A stretch of 12,273 bases of DNA, from positions 5,529-17,801 of the forward strand of contig JAESQH010000033.1 in assembly GCA_016765235.1 (NCBI GenBank). The letters run 5' to 3'. Positions 1-5,284 of this stretch are shown here, one piece after another (the stretch's first letter is position 1; each line of letters begins with the position of its first letter). Made by a program: the position numbers and the translations under genes. Source of the DNA: Paracoccaceae bacterium. GTDB taxonomy: Bacteria; Pseudomonadota; Alphaproteobacteria; Rhodobacterales; Rhodobacteraceae. The notes under the pieces were generated by a model. The model worked only from the letters and a program-made list of their open reading frames with translations. It was not told where the DNA came from and did no database searches.

Positions 1-120
1 GTTGAACTAGATATTTCTGTCCCGACTGTCAAAAGTCGCGCTGAACGCGCCAAAGGAAAATTAGGTGCTAAAACCACAATGCAAGCTGTTGCCATGGCCT
101 CCACCAGAAACTTTATCTAG
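1..120 (+). CDS. LuxR-family quorum-sensing regulator, C-terminal end (partial)
   Basis: Frame 1 is open from the first base to a TAG stop and gives 39 residues that match the end of the LuxR/GerE DNA-binding domain. The recognition-helix stretch VPTVKSRAERAKGKLGAK is visible, followed by the usual MQAVAMA tail. LuxR-type regulators bind acyl-homoserine lactone through an N-terminal domain, which lies outside the window, and bind lux-box DNA through this helix-turn-helix. The gene converges on the autoinducer synthase gene just downstream, so it is probably the cognate receptor. Because only the HTH end is visible, a solo LuxR or another GerE-domain regulator cannot be fully excluded, but the adjacent synthase makes a LuxR partner most likely. 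Confidence 0.85.
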   Translation, partial: VELDISVPTVKSRAERAKGKLGAKTTMQAVAMASTRNFI

Positions 121-132
121 TCCCTTAAATCA

Positions 133-165
133 AGGCAGGGTGGGCAGTTATGTACCGCCCTGCTT
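133..165. terminator. Bidirectional hairpin between convergent luxR and luxI
   Basis: Arms 135-143 and 155-163 pair over 9 bp with one G-T wobble around an 11-nt loop, and one or two further weak pairs extend it outward. The right arm runs up to the TAA stop of the synthase gene (164-166). There is no strong T-tract on either side. Position between two convergent stops supports a shared terminator, but its efficiency is uncertain. Confidence 0.5.
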
Positions 166-751
166 AATGTAATCTCAACGCAAGTTTCAAAACACCAACT
201 TTGGTTAATGTGTCGTCAACTTCGATTTCTGGGCCCACCACCTCAACATCTAGGCCAAGGTATTCGGTCCAACGAGCCCATTGAGCAGGCATTAATCCGA
301 TAATTTGCGATGCTCCCAAAGTACGTGCTGCAGTCGTCATTTCGGCAACAAGACTGGCTTGTACGCGGGCGAGGCGTCTTTCGGACACATCATCCGAAAT
401 GAAAACGCGCGACGCCTCCCAAATGTGCGAGGCGACCGGGGCCTCATAGTCCATCAGGTTGCTCGGCAAAGTGTTCAATAGACCACGTTGCGCATCACGG
501 ATCATATACGAATAAACACCGCATTCCGCTGTTGTAGGGGTCAATCGCACGCCAGCAAGAACTTTACCATTTTCGTGAACGGCGATCCAACGGCTCGCCG
601 GACTGTCATACTGGTCATATTCCATCCCGTCGGTTTCCGGGAGTTCCAGTTTTGTGCCCATGAAGAATGAACGCTTGCGGGCACGAAAAAGATTCGTGAA
701 CAAATCACCATTGGTGTGCAAGTTGTCAAAGGATAGTGTAGTCGTAAGCAT
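164..751 (-). CDS. luxI: Acyl-homoserine-lactone synthase (LuxI family)
   Basis: The product (195 aa) makes N-acyl-homoserine lactone signals from S-adenosylmethionine and an acyl-ACP (family knowledge). Conserved LuxI positions are visible: R25 with F29 near the N-terminus, D46 and D49 in the EYDQYD stretch, R69 in GVRLTPTT, and E112/R115 in IWEASRVF. The tryptophan that normally follows the R-x3-F element appears to be replaced by leucine or lysine (about residues 34-35). I chose the ATG at 751 over the upstream ATG at 778 because GGAGG lies 5 nt before it, while the upstream ATG has no Shine-Dalgarno. The size also fits the family. The gene is convergent with the LuxR-type gene. A lux-box-sized dyad about 50 bp upstream suggests autoinduction. 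The acyl chain specificity cannot be read from the sequence. Confidence 0.92.
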   Translation of the reverse strand: MLTTTLSFDNLHTNGDLFTNLFRARKRSFFMGTKLELPETDGMEYDQYDSPASRWIAVHENGKVLAGVRLTPTTAECGVYSYMIRDAQRGLLNTLPSNLMDYEAPVASHIWEASRVFISDDVSERRLARVQASLVAEMTTAARTLGASQIIGLMPAQWARWTEYLGLDVEVVGPEIEVDDTLTKVGVLKLALRLH

Positions 752-756
752 GGTAG

Positions 757-761
757 CCTCC
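757..761 (-). promoter_or_regulatory. Shine-Dalgarno site that fixes the luxI start
   Basis: On the minus strand GGAGG is followed by 5 nt and then the ATG at 751. This favours the shorter 195-residue product over a start 27 bp further upstream. Confidence 0.75.
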
Positions 762-800
762 AGCTTTAATCTAAACATTCTGCGTTGAGAAACTATTAGA

Positions 801-818
801 GCAACCCGTTAATGTTGC
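801..818. promoter_or_regulatory. Candidate lux box upstream of luxI
   Basis: GCAAC (801-805) and GTTGC (814-818) form an 18-bp dyad with an 8-nt spacer, centred about 58 bp upstream of the luxI start codon. Lux boxes are typically 18-20 bp dyads that overlap or abut the -35 element of the synthase promoter. Size and position fit. The sequence is not a textbook lux box, so this is a candidate only. Confidence 0.4.
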
Positions 819-922
819 ATTCGCCACCCATATTGGTAACGATTGTAGATACACTTTGCCTGCCGAGCTTTCACGGGTTACGTTATTCCTAATTGATAGT
901 CACAACGACATATTGATATCAG

Positions 923-940
923 TCCGCAAAAATATGCGGA
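923..940. repeat. Small perfect hairpin
   Basis: TCCGCA (923-928) and TGCGGA (935-940) form a 6-bp perfect stem with a 6-nt AT loop. No T-tract follows. It may be an operator half of the luxI upstream region or chance. Confidence 0.4.
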
Positions 941-1228
941 ATTAAGATTGATACGACGAGAAAGTATTATTTTACCCGTCGCGGGGTGAAACTCGTATAC
1001 TAATTAAAAGAGGCGGTGCACGGCGCCGAATGCTTTACACAAACAGTTGCCGTTTACACTATTAACGTAAGAGTACCGCCACAAACAAAACACTATTACG
1101 CCTCAGTTTAAACTAAAACGTTAGATTTTGCCAAATGTATTGACACAGGCGATAAAGTCGCGCTTTTTCACTAAATTCAGTATCGTATGCGAATTCATTT
1201 TTGCATTGATTATTCTAATATTAATTAT

Positions 1229-1303
1229 GATGAATTTTCGTATTATAACATAGTTTCAATGACTTACGCTGATGTCACCTAAATATTTTATAGAAAATTC
1301 ATC
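1229..1303. repeat. 11-bp inverted repeat with 53-nt spacer
   Basis: GATGAATTTTC (1229-1239) is the exact reverse complement of GAAAATTCATC (1293-1303). The arms are AT-rich and no reading frame or insertion-sequence ends are evident between or beside them. Function unknown. Confidence 0.5.
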
Positions 1304-1386
1304 GTTAGGAAACAGCGCGTTTGGATAGCACGTAATCGCCTACACGTATGTTTCCACTCTGTTATCTCGGATAAATTTTACGGACC

Positions 1387-1400
1387 TATCCAATTGGATA
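1387..1400. repeat. 14-bp perfect palindrome
   Basis: TATCCAATTGGATA reads identically on both strands. It has the form of a dimeric regulator operator, but no gene start is close: luxI begins about 640 bp to the left and no gene to the right is transcribed away from it. Confidence 0.5.
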
Positions 1401-1486
1401 TGTCTGTTAAGTGATATTGCCGAATCACCTAGTAACCTTAGATTGGCAGTTAGTAATTGGTGCTTGGCGGTGACGATTTACGCTAA

Positions 1487-1550
1487 TTGCGCTAAATTTA
1501 TTGCATTATTTTGCAGCGTCGCTGCAATTGAATCGGTAAATTTAGTGTGA
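1487..1550. repeat. Nested inverted repeat (palindrome within a palindrome)
   Basis: An inner hairpin, TTGCAGCG (1511-1518) and CGCTGCAA (1520-1527) around a single T, is perfect over 8 bp. It is enclosed by CTAAATTTA (1492-1500) and TAAATTTAG (1537-1545), a perfect 9-bp outer stem that extends outward with wobble pairs to about 1487 and 1550. Two coaxial levels of pairing in 64 bp are unlikely to be random and suggest a cruciform site or a folded RNA. Confidence 0.6.
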
Positions 1551-1610
1551 GCGGTGCCTGTGTTCGACGTCAGTAAAAAGTTGTTACGAGTATTTGAGTG
1601 AATTGTACCA

Positions 1611-1642
1611 TTTCGGAGTGCGGTGGGGCCCGCTATCCGAGA
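1611..1642. repeat. GC-rich imperfect hairpin
   Basis: Arms 1614-1617/1636-1639 (CGGA/TCCG) and 1620-1623/1630-1633 (GCGG/CCGC) pair, separated by a 2x2 internal loop, with a TGGGGC loop. Weak pairs extend the base to 1611/1642. A TTTTT run lies about 13 bp to the right, too far for a classic terminator. Confidence 0.45.
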
Positions 1643-1691
1643 ATTGCGAACTAGTTTTTAATTAACCAGTGTAGCCGAGTAACTAGTAAAC

Positions 1692-1724
1692 CAAGGCCCT
1701 GTAGTCCGCCGCTACAGGGCCTTG
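1692..1724. terminator. Strong 13-bp perfect hairpin, terminator-like
   Basis: CAAGGCCCTGTAG (1692-1704) pairs perfectly with CTACAGGGCCTTG (1712-1724) around a 7-nt loop. It is the most stable hairpin in the region. Flanking T-runs are weak: on the minus strand GGTTTAC follows, on the plus strand CTGCTAGTTT. It could terminate minus-strand readthrough from the gene that ends at 1910, about 190 bp away, or end a plus-strand RNA. Confidence 0.55.
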
Positions 1725-1770
1725 CTGCTAGTTTCGCTACAATTTAATAAAAATTGCCTGATTTCAACAA

Positions 1771-1796
1771 GATGTGCGTCGAAGGTAATGCACATC
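1771..1796. repeat. 7-bp perfect hairpin
   Basis: GATGTGC (1771-1777) and GCACATC (1790-1796) pair around a 12-nt loop. It lies in the 3' flank of the gene ending at 1910. No T-tract follows. Confidence 0.4.
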
Positions 1797-1892
1797 CGCC
1801 CCAATTGAGGTAGCTGACCAAACTTGTTGGTGATTGTCATTATTAATTACACAATGGTCTTGGTTTTGGACCAAAAAAATCGTATAGCCCTC

Positions 1893-1912
1893 TGATTATT
1901 AGACCATAATCA
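1893..1912. repeat. Hairpin over the stop codon of the URO-D-fold gene
   Basis: TGATTAT (1893-1899) and ATAATCA (1906-1912) form a perfect 7-bp AT-rich stem with a 6-nt loop, overlapping the TGA stop of the minus-strand gene. It is too AT-rich for a convincing terminator. Confidence 0.35.
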
Positions 1913-3235
1913 ATTGCATACCTCCGATTTATTTCGCCGGATTATCGGTTCACACTGGTAGACTTCGTTCAAGATGATTTCGACAAGTTCGAACTGCGAC
2001 TGCCCGTTAACATCTTCAAAATAAATATGGCTTGGCCAAGGCGCGCTTACGTGATTGTCATCCGGTAAATCAATATTTTCGCAAACGCGCTTAACAGCCT
2101 GAACAAAGGATCGTGCCTCCTCGGTGAAAGCTGCCTTAGTGGCGTCCAGATCCTCAATGCTGTTCCGATCGATCTGGGGCGATCCGATCCCCGAAGTTAG
2201 GGGGAGGTTTCGTTGAATGGCCTGCTGTTCGTAAAACGAAATATCCACTTTATCCGCCTCAAGTCGCATGATGAAAACCGGATTGACGCCGACCTTAGCC
2301 TCCGTCAACTCAAGCAAACCAACTTTATGAACGCCCACTGTCGCCGCAGATTTACGACGTGAAGAACGGGCCTTTTTCTTTACTTCGGATACAAAATCCC
2401 CGCGATAGTTGTTGTCAAACACACGATCGGCATATGGCTTATCCCGTAGCATGTGCCGGATTGATCGGATCGACATATTTTTGCAGTTTTCCGGCCCGAT
2501 AAAGAACGGAGAGCCCGACGCGTCTGACAGCTCGACCCAGCCGTTCGGAAAGGTTTCGAAATGGTGATCCATCCAAGGACCAAGCACTTTGTCACCTAGA
2601 TGATCCAGAAGCGCATTCACATTGTCAGTATCGTTCACCACATCTGCCAACAATGGTTCTTGGCCATATATGTCAGCAGCAAGGCTATAGGGCGCTGCAA
2701 TGTTCAACAGCGGTGCCATACCGGTCAGATCTTCAACGGCACGCAATATGTCGTCGATGGCCTTGGGAACGCCCGTGGTGAAATCCGGTGTTTCAAGTTC
2801 GTGCCAATTGTCGCGGTTAATCAACGTCGCATCAGGATCTGCCCCTGGTGGAAACTTGTCTGGGTACATCATCACCTGCCCCAATGGTTCGCAAGTAAAG
2901 GCGTACAATGCCCACGTATTGTAGTACTTATTCACACCCAACAGACGGCTGATAGCCAGATTGGCGCGGACGTAGCGATATGGGTCAGTATTATAGTAAT
3001 CCCAAGATTCAACGCCATAGAGATCATGCAGAACTGCCAATCCCAACATATGAACGGATGCCGTGGAGTTCACTCTGTCAGGCGGTGCAAGAACGGCAAA
3101 ATTACTGTCAAATTCCCCAGCTAAAGTTGCATCAAAGAGATTAGCCATCTCTTGCTTTGCACCTGCCTCGTCTTCTTGCCAACGTTTCAGCAAGTGAAGG
3201 CCTTTAGGAAAAGCATAGTCTTCTATCTTGATCAT
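1910..3235 (-). CDS. Uroporphyrinogen-decarboxylase-fold protein, diverged
   Basis: The 441-residue product resembles the URO-D superfamily, which contains HemE and the methyl-transferring MtaA/CmuA enzymes. Visible family-like blocks are MAPLLNIAAPYSLAADIYG (173-191) followed by a helix with NDTDNVNALLDHL (201-213), DASGSPFFIGPEN (238-250), and LTSGIGSPQ (347-354) followed by a long acidic helix. The HemE N-terminal RQAGRY-type substrate motif is absent. Where the methyltransferases have the zinc motif HxCG, I see only H303-K-V-G, with valine in place of the cysteine (by-eye alignment). It is therefore probably neither a heme-pathway decarboxylase nor a standard zinc-dependent cobamide methyltransferase. 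It has no signal peptide, so it is likely cytosolic. The ATG at 3235 has a weak GGTGG upstream. It is divergent from a MocR-type regulator, which probably controls it. The real substrate is unknown. Confidence 0.65.
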   Translation of the reverse strand: MIKIEDYAFPKGLHLLKRWQEDEAGAKQEMANLFDATLAGEFDSNFAVLAPPDRVNSTASVHMLGLAVLHDLYGVESWDYYNTDPYRYVRANLAISRLLGVNKYYNTWALYAFTCEPLGQVMMYPDKFPPGADPDATLINRDNWHELETPDFTTGVPKAIDDILRAVEDLTGMAPLLNIAAPYSLAADIYGQEPLLADVVNDTDNVNALLDHLGDKVLGPWMDHHFETFPNGWVELSDASGSPFFIGPENCKNMSIRSIRHMLRDKPYADRVFDNNYRGDFVSEVKKKARSSRRKSAATVGVHKVGLLELTEAKVGVNPVFIMRLEADKVDISFYEQQAIQRNLPLTSGIGSPQIDRNSIEDLDATKAAFTEEARSFVQAVKRVCENIDLPDDNHVSAPWPSHIYFEDVNGQSQFELVEIILNEVYQCEPIIRRNKSEVCN

Positions 3236-3279
3236 GATGCCACCAATTCGTCCATTTGCGCAAAATCTCGGCGCTTTCT

Positions 3280-3309
3280 ATCCTAGTATTGTGATTATGC
3301 TATTCTCAA
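3280..3309 (-). promoter_or_regulatory. Predicted promoter of the URO-D-fold gene
   Basis: Read on the minus strand, TTGAGA (3309-3304) and TAGGAT (3285-3280) are separated by 18 bp, giving a fair sigma-70-type promoter with its start about 40 bp before the ATG. Its -35 directly abuts the -35 of the divergent regulator promoter. Confidence 0.5.
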
Positions 3310-3310
3310 T
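3288..3310. promoter_or_regulatory. Candidate operator between the divergent genes
   Basis: ATTGTGA (3288-3294) and TCTCAAT (3304-3310) form a dyad with one central mismatch per arm and a 9-nt spacer. It covers the spacer and -35 of the minus-strand promoter and touches the -35 of the plus-strand promoter. A second, shorter pair, CGTCCA (3249-3254) and TGGACG (3311-3316), also exists. Binding by the neighbouring MocR-type protein is inferred from position. Confidence 0.35.
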
Positions 3311-3338
3311 TGGACGTACCGAATATACCCATTATAAG
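3310..3338 (+). promoter_or_regulatory. Predicted promoter of the MocR-type regulator
   Basis: TTGGAC (3310-3315), a 17-bp spacer and TATAAG (3333-3338) make a good sigma-70-type promoter, with transcription expected to start near 3345. Confidence 0.6.
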
Positions 3339-3367
3339 GATTTCTATAAGCCCATTTGGAGGTTATG

Positions 3368-4858
3368 ATGTCAAAATCACCCAGCGGAGCGTTACTTCAA
3401 GGATTCAGCGTCGAACGTGACTCTGGTATACCAATCTATCGGCAACTAGATGCTTCAATGCGACGATTGATTTTGGATGGCACACTGCCCGCAGGGCAAA
3501 AATTGCCCTCGACCCGCGATTTAGCGTCTGAGCTTGGCGTATCGCGCATCACAGTGAAGTCTGTTTACGAACAACTGGTTGCGGAGGGGTATGCAACGGC
3601 AAAGACAGGCGCCGGAACCTTCGTATCCGATGGACTCGACTTCGAAGCCTCGCCGAGAATACGACGCCGACGTCTCAAAATCAAACCACCCACCATCGAA
3701 ATTTCGGACCGTGCGCGATTGATAATGTCTTCCAAGGCCAGCATGCGTCACGGCGAAACAGAACCGTTTCGCCCCGGTGTGCCTGCGCTCGACCAATTTC
3801 CCGTCAAGATTTGGAATAAATACCTACAAGATGCTGCGATAAACAACGAGCGGCGTAATTTAAGCTATGGCGAAGTGAATGGCAGTGCCGCACTTCGGGC
3901 GTCAATTGCGCGGCACCTGACAGATGCCCGCGGTATGCAGGTCGATCCAGATCAAATTATTATAACTTCGGGCGCACAACAGGCTTTTGTACTCATCGCG
4001 TTTGTACTGCTGAACGAAGGTGATACGGTTTGGTACGAAAATCCGGGGCATATCGCCGGGCGGGATGTCATGAAAATCATGGGGGCAAATATTGCGCCGG
4101 TGCCAATCGACGATGAAGGGATGGACTTGAACTTTGCTGTCAAAACACATCCGCGACCCACATTGATTTTCACAACGCCTTCACACCAGCAGCCTTTGGG
4201 CACAACGATGAGCCTGGTCCGGCGGCTAACGCTGCTTGGCTATGCACATGAGAATAACTCTTGGATCATCGAAGACGATTACGACAGTGAATTCAGATAC
4301 AAGGGCCGTCCCCTGCCCGCCCTTAGTGCACTAGACAGCGAGCGGCGGGTTTTCTATGTGGGTACGTTTTCGAAATCCATGTTCGCCGCCATGCGGATTG
4401 GCTACGTTGTGGTGCCACCCGCATTGGTGGAGACCTTCGCGAAAGCCCGCAATCTTCTCGGCCAAAACTCTTCCGCAGTCGTGGAGTTAGCCCTGTCGCG
4501 CTTCATGGACGATGGCCGGTTTGTCGAACACATCAGGAAAATGCGGCGGATCTACAGCACACGCCGGGACATCCTGTTCGATTGCCTAACAAAAGATTGC
4601 ACCGACGTTCTGGAGCCACAACACACGGACGCAGGCATGCATATGCTGGCTTGGCTGAAAAACGGCGTAGATGACCAAGCGGCACATCTCGCCTTGCTTG
4701 AGGCTGGCATTGAAAGCCTGCCGTTATCCGCCTACTGCGTCGAACCATTGGGGCGTTCGGGTATTGTTTTGGGATTTTCCAGTGCCAATGAAAAACGCAT
4801 ACCAAAACTGGTGAAACGAATGTCTTACACGTTAACGTTCATTGCATCACCTCAATAA
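3368..4858 (+). CDS. MocR/PdxR-type GntR-family regulator with aminotransferase domain
   Basis: The product (496 aa) joins an N-terminal GntR winged helix-turn-helix (about 20-87, with LPSTRDLASELGVSRITVKS) to a fold-type-I aminotransferase-like domain that binds pyridoxal phosphate as effector in this family. The effector domain shows SYGEVNGSAALR, TSGAQQA, TPSHQQPLG, EDDYDSEFRY and GTFSKSM; the lysine of the last motif, K336, is the expected PLP Schiff-base residue. Length is typical of MocR proteins. GGAGG at 3358-3362 lies 5 nt before the ATG at 3368 and only 2 nt before the ATG at 3365, so I use 3368; a TTG at 3356 overlaps the Shine-Dalgarno and is unlikely. MocR regulators usually control adjacent divergent genes and themselves, so the URO-D-fold gene is the likely target. 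The ligand (PLP with an amino compound) is not readable from the sequence. Confidence 0.9.
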   Translation: MSKSPSGALLQGFSVERDSGIPIYRQLDASMRRLILDGTLPAGQKLPSTRDLASELGVSRITVKSVYEQLVAEGYATAKTGAGTFVSDGLDFEASPRIRRRRLKIKPPTIEISDRARLIMSSKASMRHGETEPFRPGVPALDQFPVKIWNKYLQDAAINNERRNLSYGEVNGSAALRASIARHLTDARGMQVDPDQIIITSGAQQAFVLIAFVLLNEGDTVWYENPGHIAGRDVMKIMGANIAPVPIDDEGMDLNFAVKTHPRPTLIFTTPSHQQPLGTTMSLVRRLTLLGYAHENNSWIIEDDYDSEFRYKGRPLPALSALDSERRVFYVGTFSKSMFAAMRIGYVVVPPALVETFAKARNLLGQNSSAVVELALSRFMDDGRFVEHIRKMRRIYSTRRDILFDCLTKDCTDVLEPQHTDAGMHMLAWLKNGVDDQAAHLALLEAGIESLPLSAYCVEPLGRSGIVLGFSSANEKRIPKLVKRMSYTLTFIASPQ

Positions 4859-5034
4859 GTCTCGACGATTGAATCAATATATCTCGCGCGGAGAATACTT
4901 GTCAGCCATGTTCGACAGCAGCAATAACAGAATTGATGGTCTCTCACGACACTCCGTTTAGATGGAAAATTCTGAAAACTGTGTATTGTCATCCCGGTCT
5001 GAAAAATCCTGCTGATAAATGTAGGCGTGAAATT

Positions 5035-5063
5035 TTGACTTTTCACTGTCTGTAGGTCAATAT
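5035..5063 (+). promoter_or_regulatory. Predicted promoter of the Tat-protein/GMC operon
   Basis: TTGACT (5035-5040), a 17-bp spacer and a weak -10 CAATAT (5058-5063) lie just upstream of the small gene at 5093. Transcription would start near 5070, at the left edge of a perfect palindrome. Confidence 0.4.
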
Positions 5064-5069
5064 CTCGAG

Positions 5070-5083
5070 ACTTTGATCAAAGT
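5070..5083. promoter_or_regulatory. 14-bp perfect palindrome, candidate operator
   Basis: ACTTTGATCAAAGT is self-complementary over its whole length. It lies at the predicted transcription start and ends 9 nt before the ATG at 5093, overlapping the weak Shine-Dalgarno. This is an ideal repressor position. It contains TTGATCAA but lacks the 4-nt gap of an FNR/Crp-type box. The binding protein is unknown. Confidence 0.5.
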
Positions 5084-5092
5084 GACATTACT

Positions 5093-5284
5093 ATGAAACA
5101 ATTTAGCCGACGCCAGCTGATTATTTCCATAACTGGAATCCTTGCCACCGCACCGGCCGTGCGGATCGCTATACTCTGGTCTAAGGACAATCTTTTGCCG
5201 GCCGTATCCACACCGCATCTGGTGTTGATCGATGGCTGGCTTCTCGACGAAAATGATGACAAAGCTTTGAGTGGAAGTGCATGA
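5093..5284 (+). CDS. Small twin-arginine-signal protein, putative dehydrogenase small subunit
   Basis: The 63-residue product starts MKQFSRRQLIISITGILA, a twin-arginine (SRRQ) motif followed by a hydrophobic stretch, and ends in a short tail with HLVLIDGWLLDENDDKAL. Its TGA overlaps the ATG of the GMC oxidoreductase gene (ATGA), so translation is coupled. In fructose and gluconate dehydrogenases a small Tat-signal subunit carries a signal-less GMC flavoprotein across the membrane (family knowledge). This protein could play that role, but it is much shorter than those subunits, which are usually well over 100 residues. No transposon or frameshift explains the shortness. The function is inferred from context; the reading frame itself looks real because of the Tat motif and the overlap. 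Confidence 0.65.
   Translation: MKQFSRRQLIISITGILATAPAVRIAILWSKDNLLPAVSTPHLVLIDGWLLDENDDKALSGSA

Larger units (their letters stand above)
1487..1724. ncRNA. Candidate structured RNA locus (strand unresolved)
   Basis: Three stem-loops follow one another without a reading frame: the nested repeat at 1487-1550, a GC-rich hairpin at 1611-1642, and the 13-bp stem at 1692-1724, which would be the 3' end of a plus-strand RNA. No convincing promoter is visible upstream; a weak TTGCCG and TTAGAT pair near 1417-1443 is the best candidate. On the minus strand the same structures could form the 3' untranslated region of the gene ending at 1910. This is inference from secondary structure alone. Confidence 0.25.
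779..1909. other. 1.1-kb AT-rich, hairpin-rich intergenic region
   Basis: No open frame here has both plausible length and protein-like composition, and stop codons are dense in all frames. The region holds the upstream control region of luxI, an unusual density of inverted repeats (listed separately), and a strong GC-rich hairpin at 1692-1724. I see no recognisable tRNA, insertion-sequence end or transposase remnant. It could be regulatory, could encode structured RNA, or could be a heavily decayed former gene segment. Confidence 0.6.

Noticed and set aside
1692..1724. Insertion-sequence end or integron attC site
   Set aside because: A single hairpin with no second copy nearby, no transposase or integrase remnants and no target-site duplication that I can see.
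2600..3124. A 174-codon open frame on the plus strand
   Set aside because: It lies wholly antisense to the URO-D-fold gene, has no ribosome site and has a composition atypical of proteins; it is a shadow frame.
4852..5046. A 64-codon minus-strand frame after the MocR-type gene
   Set aside because: It overlaps the regulator stop and the promoter region of the next operon, has no ribosome site, and its Cys/Arg-rich product does not resemble a protein family.
5070..5083. FNR/Crp-type binding site
   Set aside because: The palindrome contains TTGATCAA, but the four-base spacer between TTGAT and ATCAA is absent, so it does not fit that consensus.
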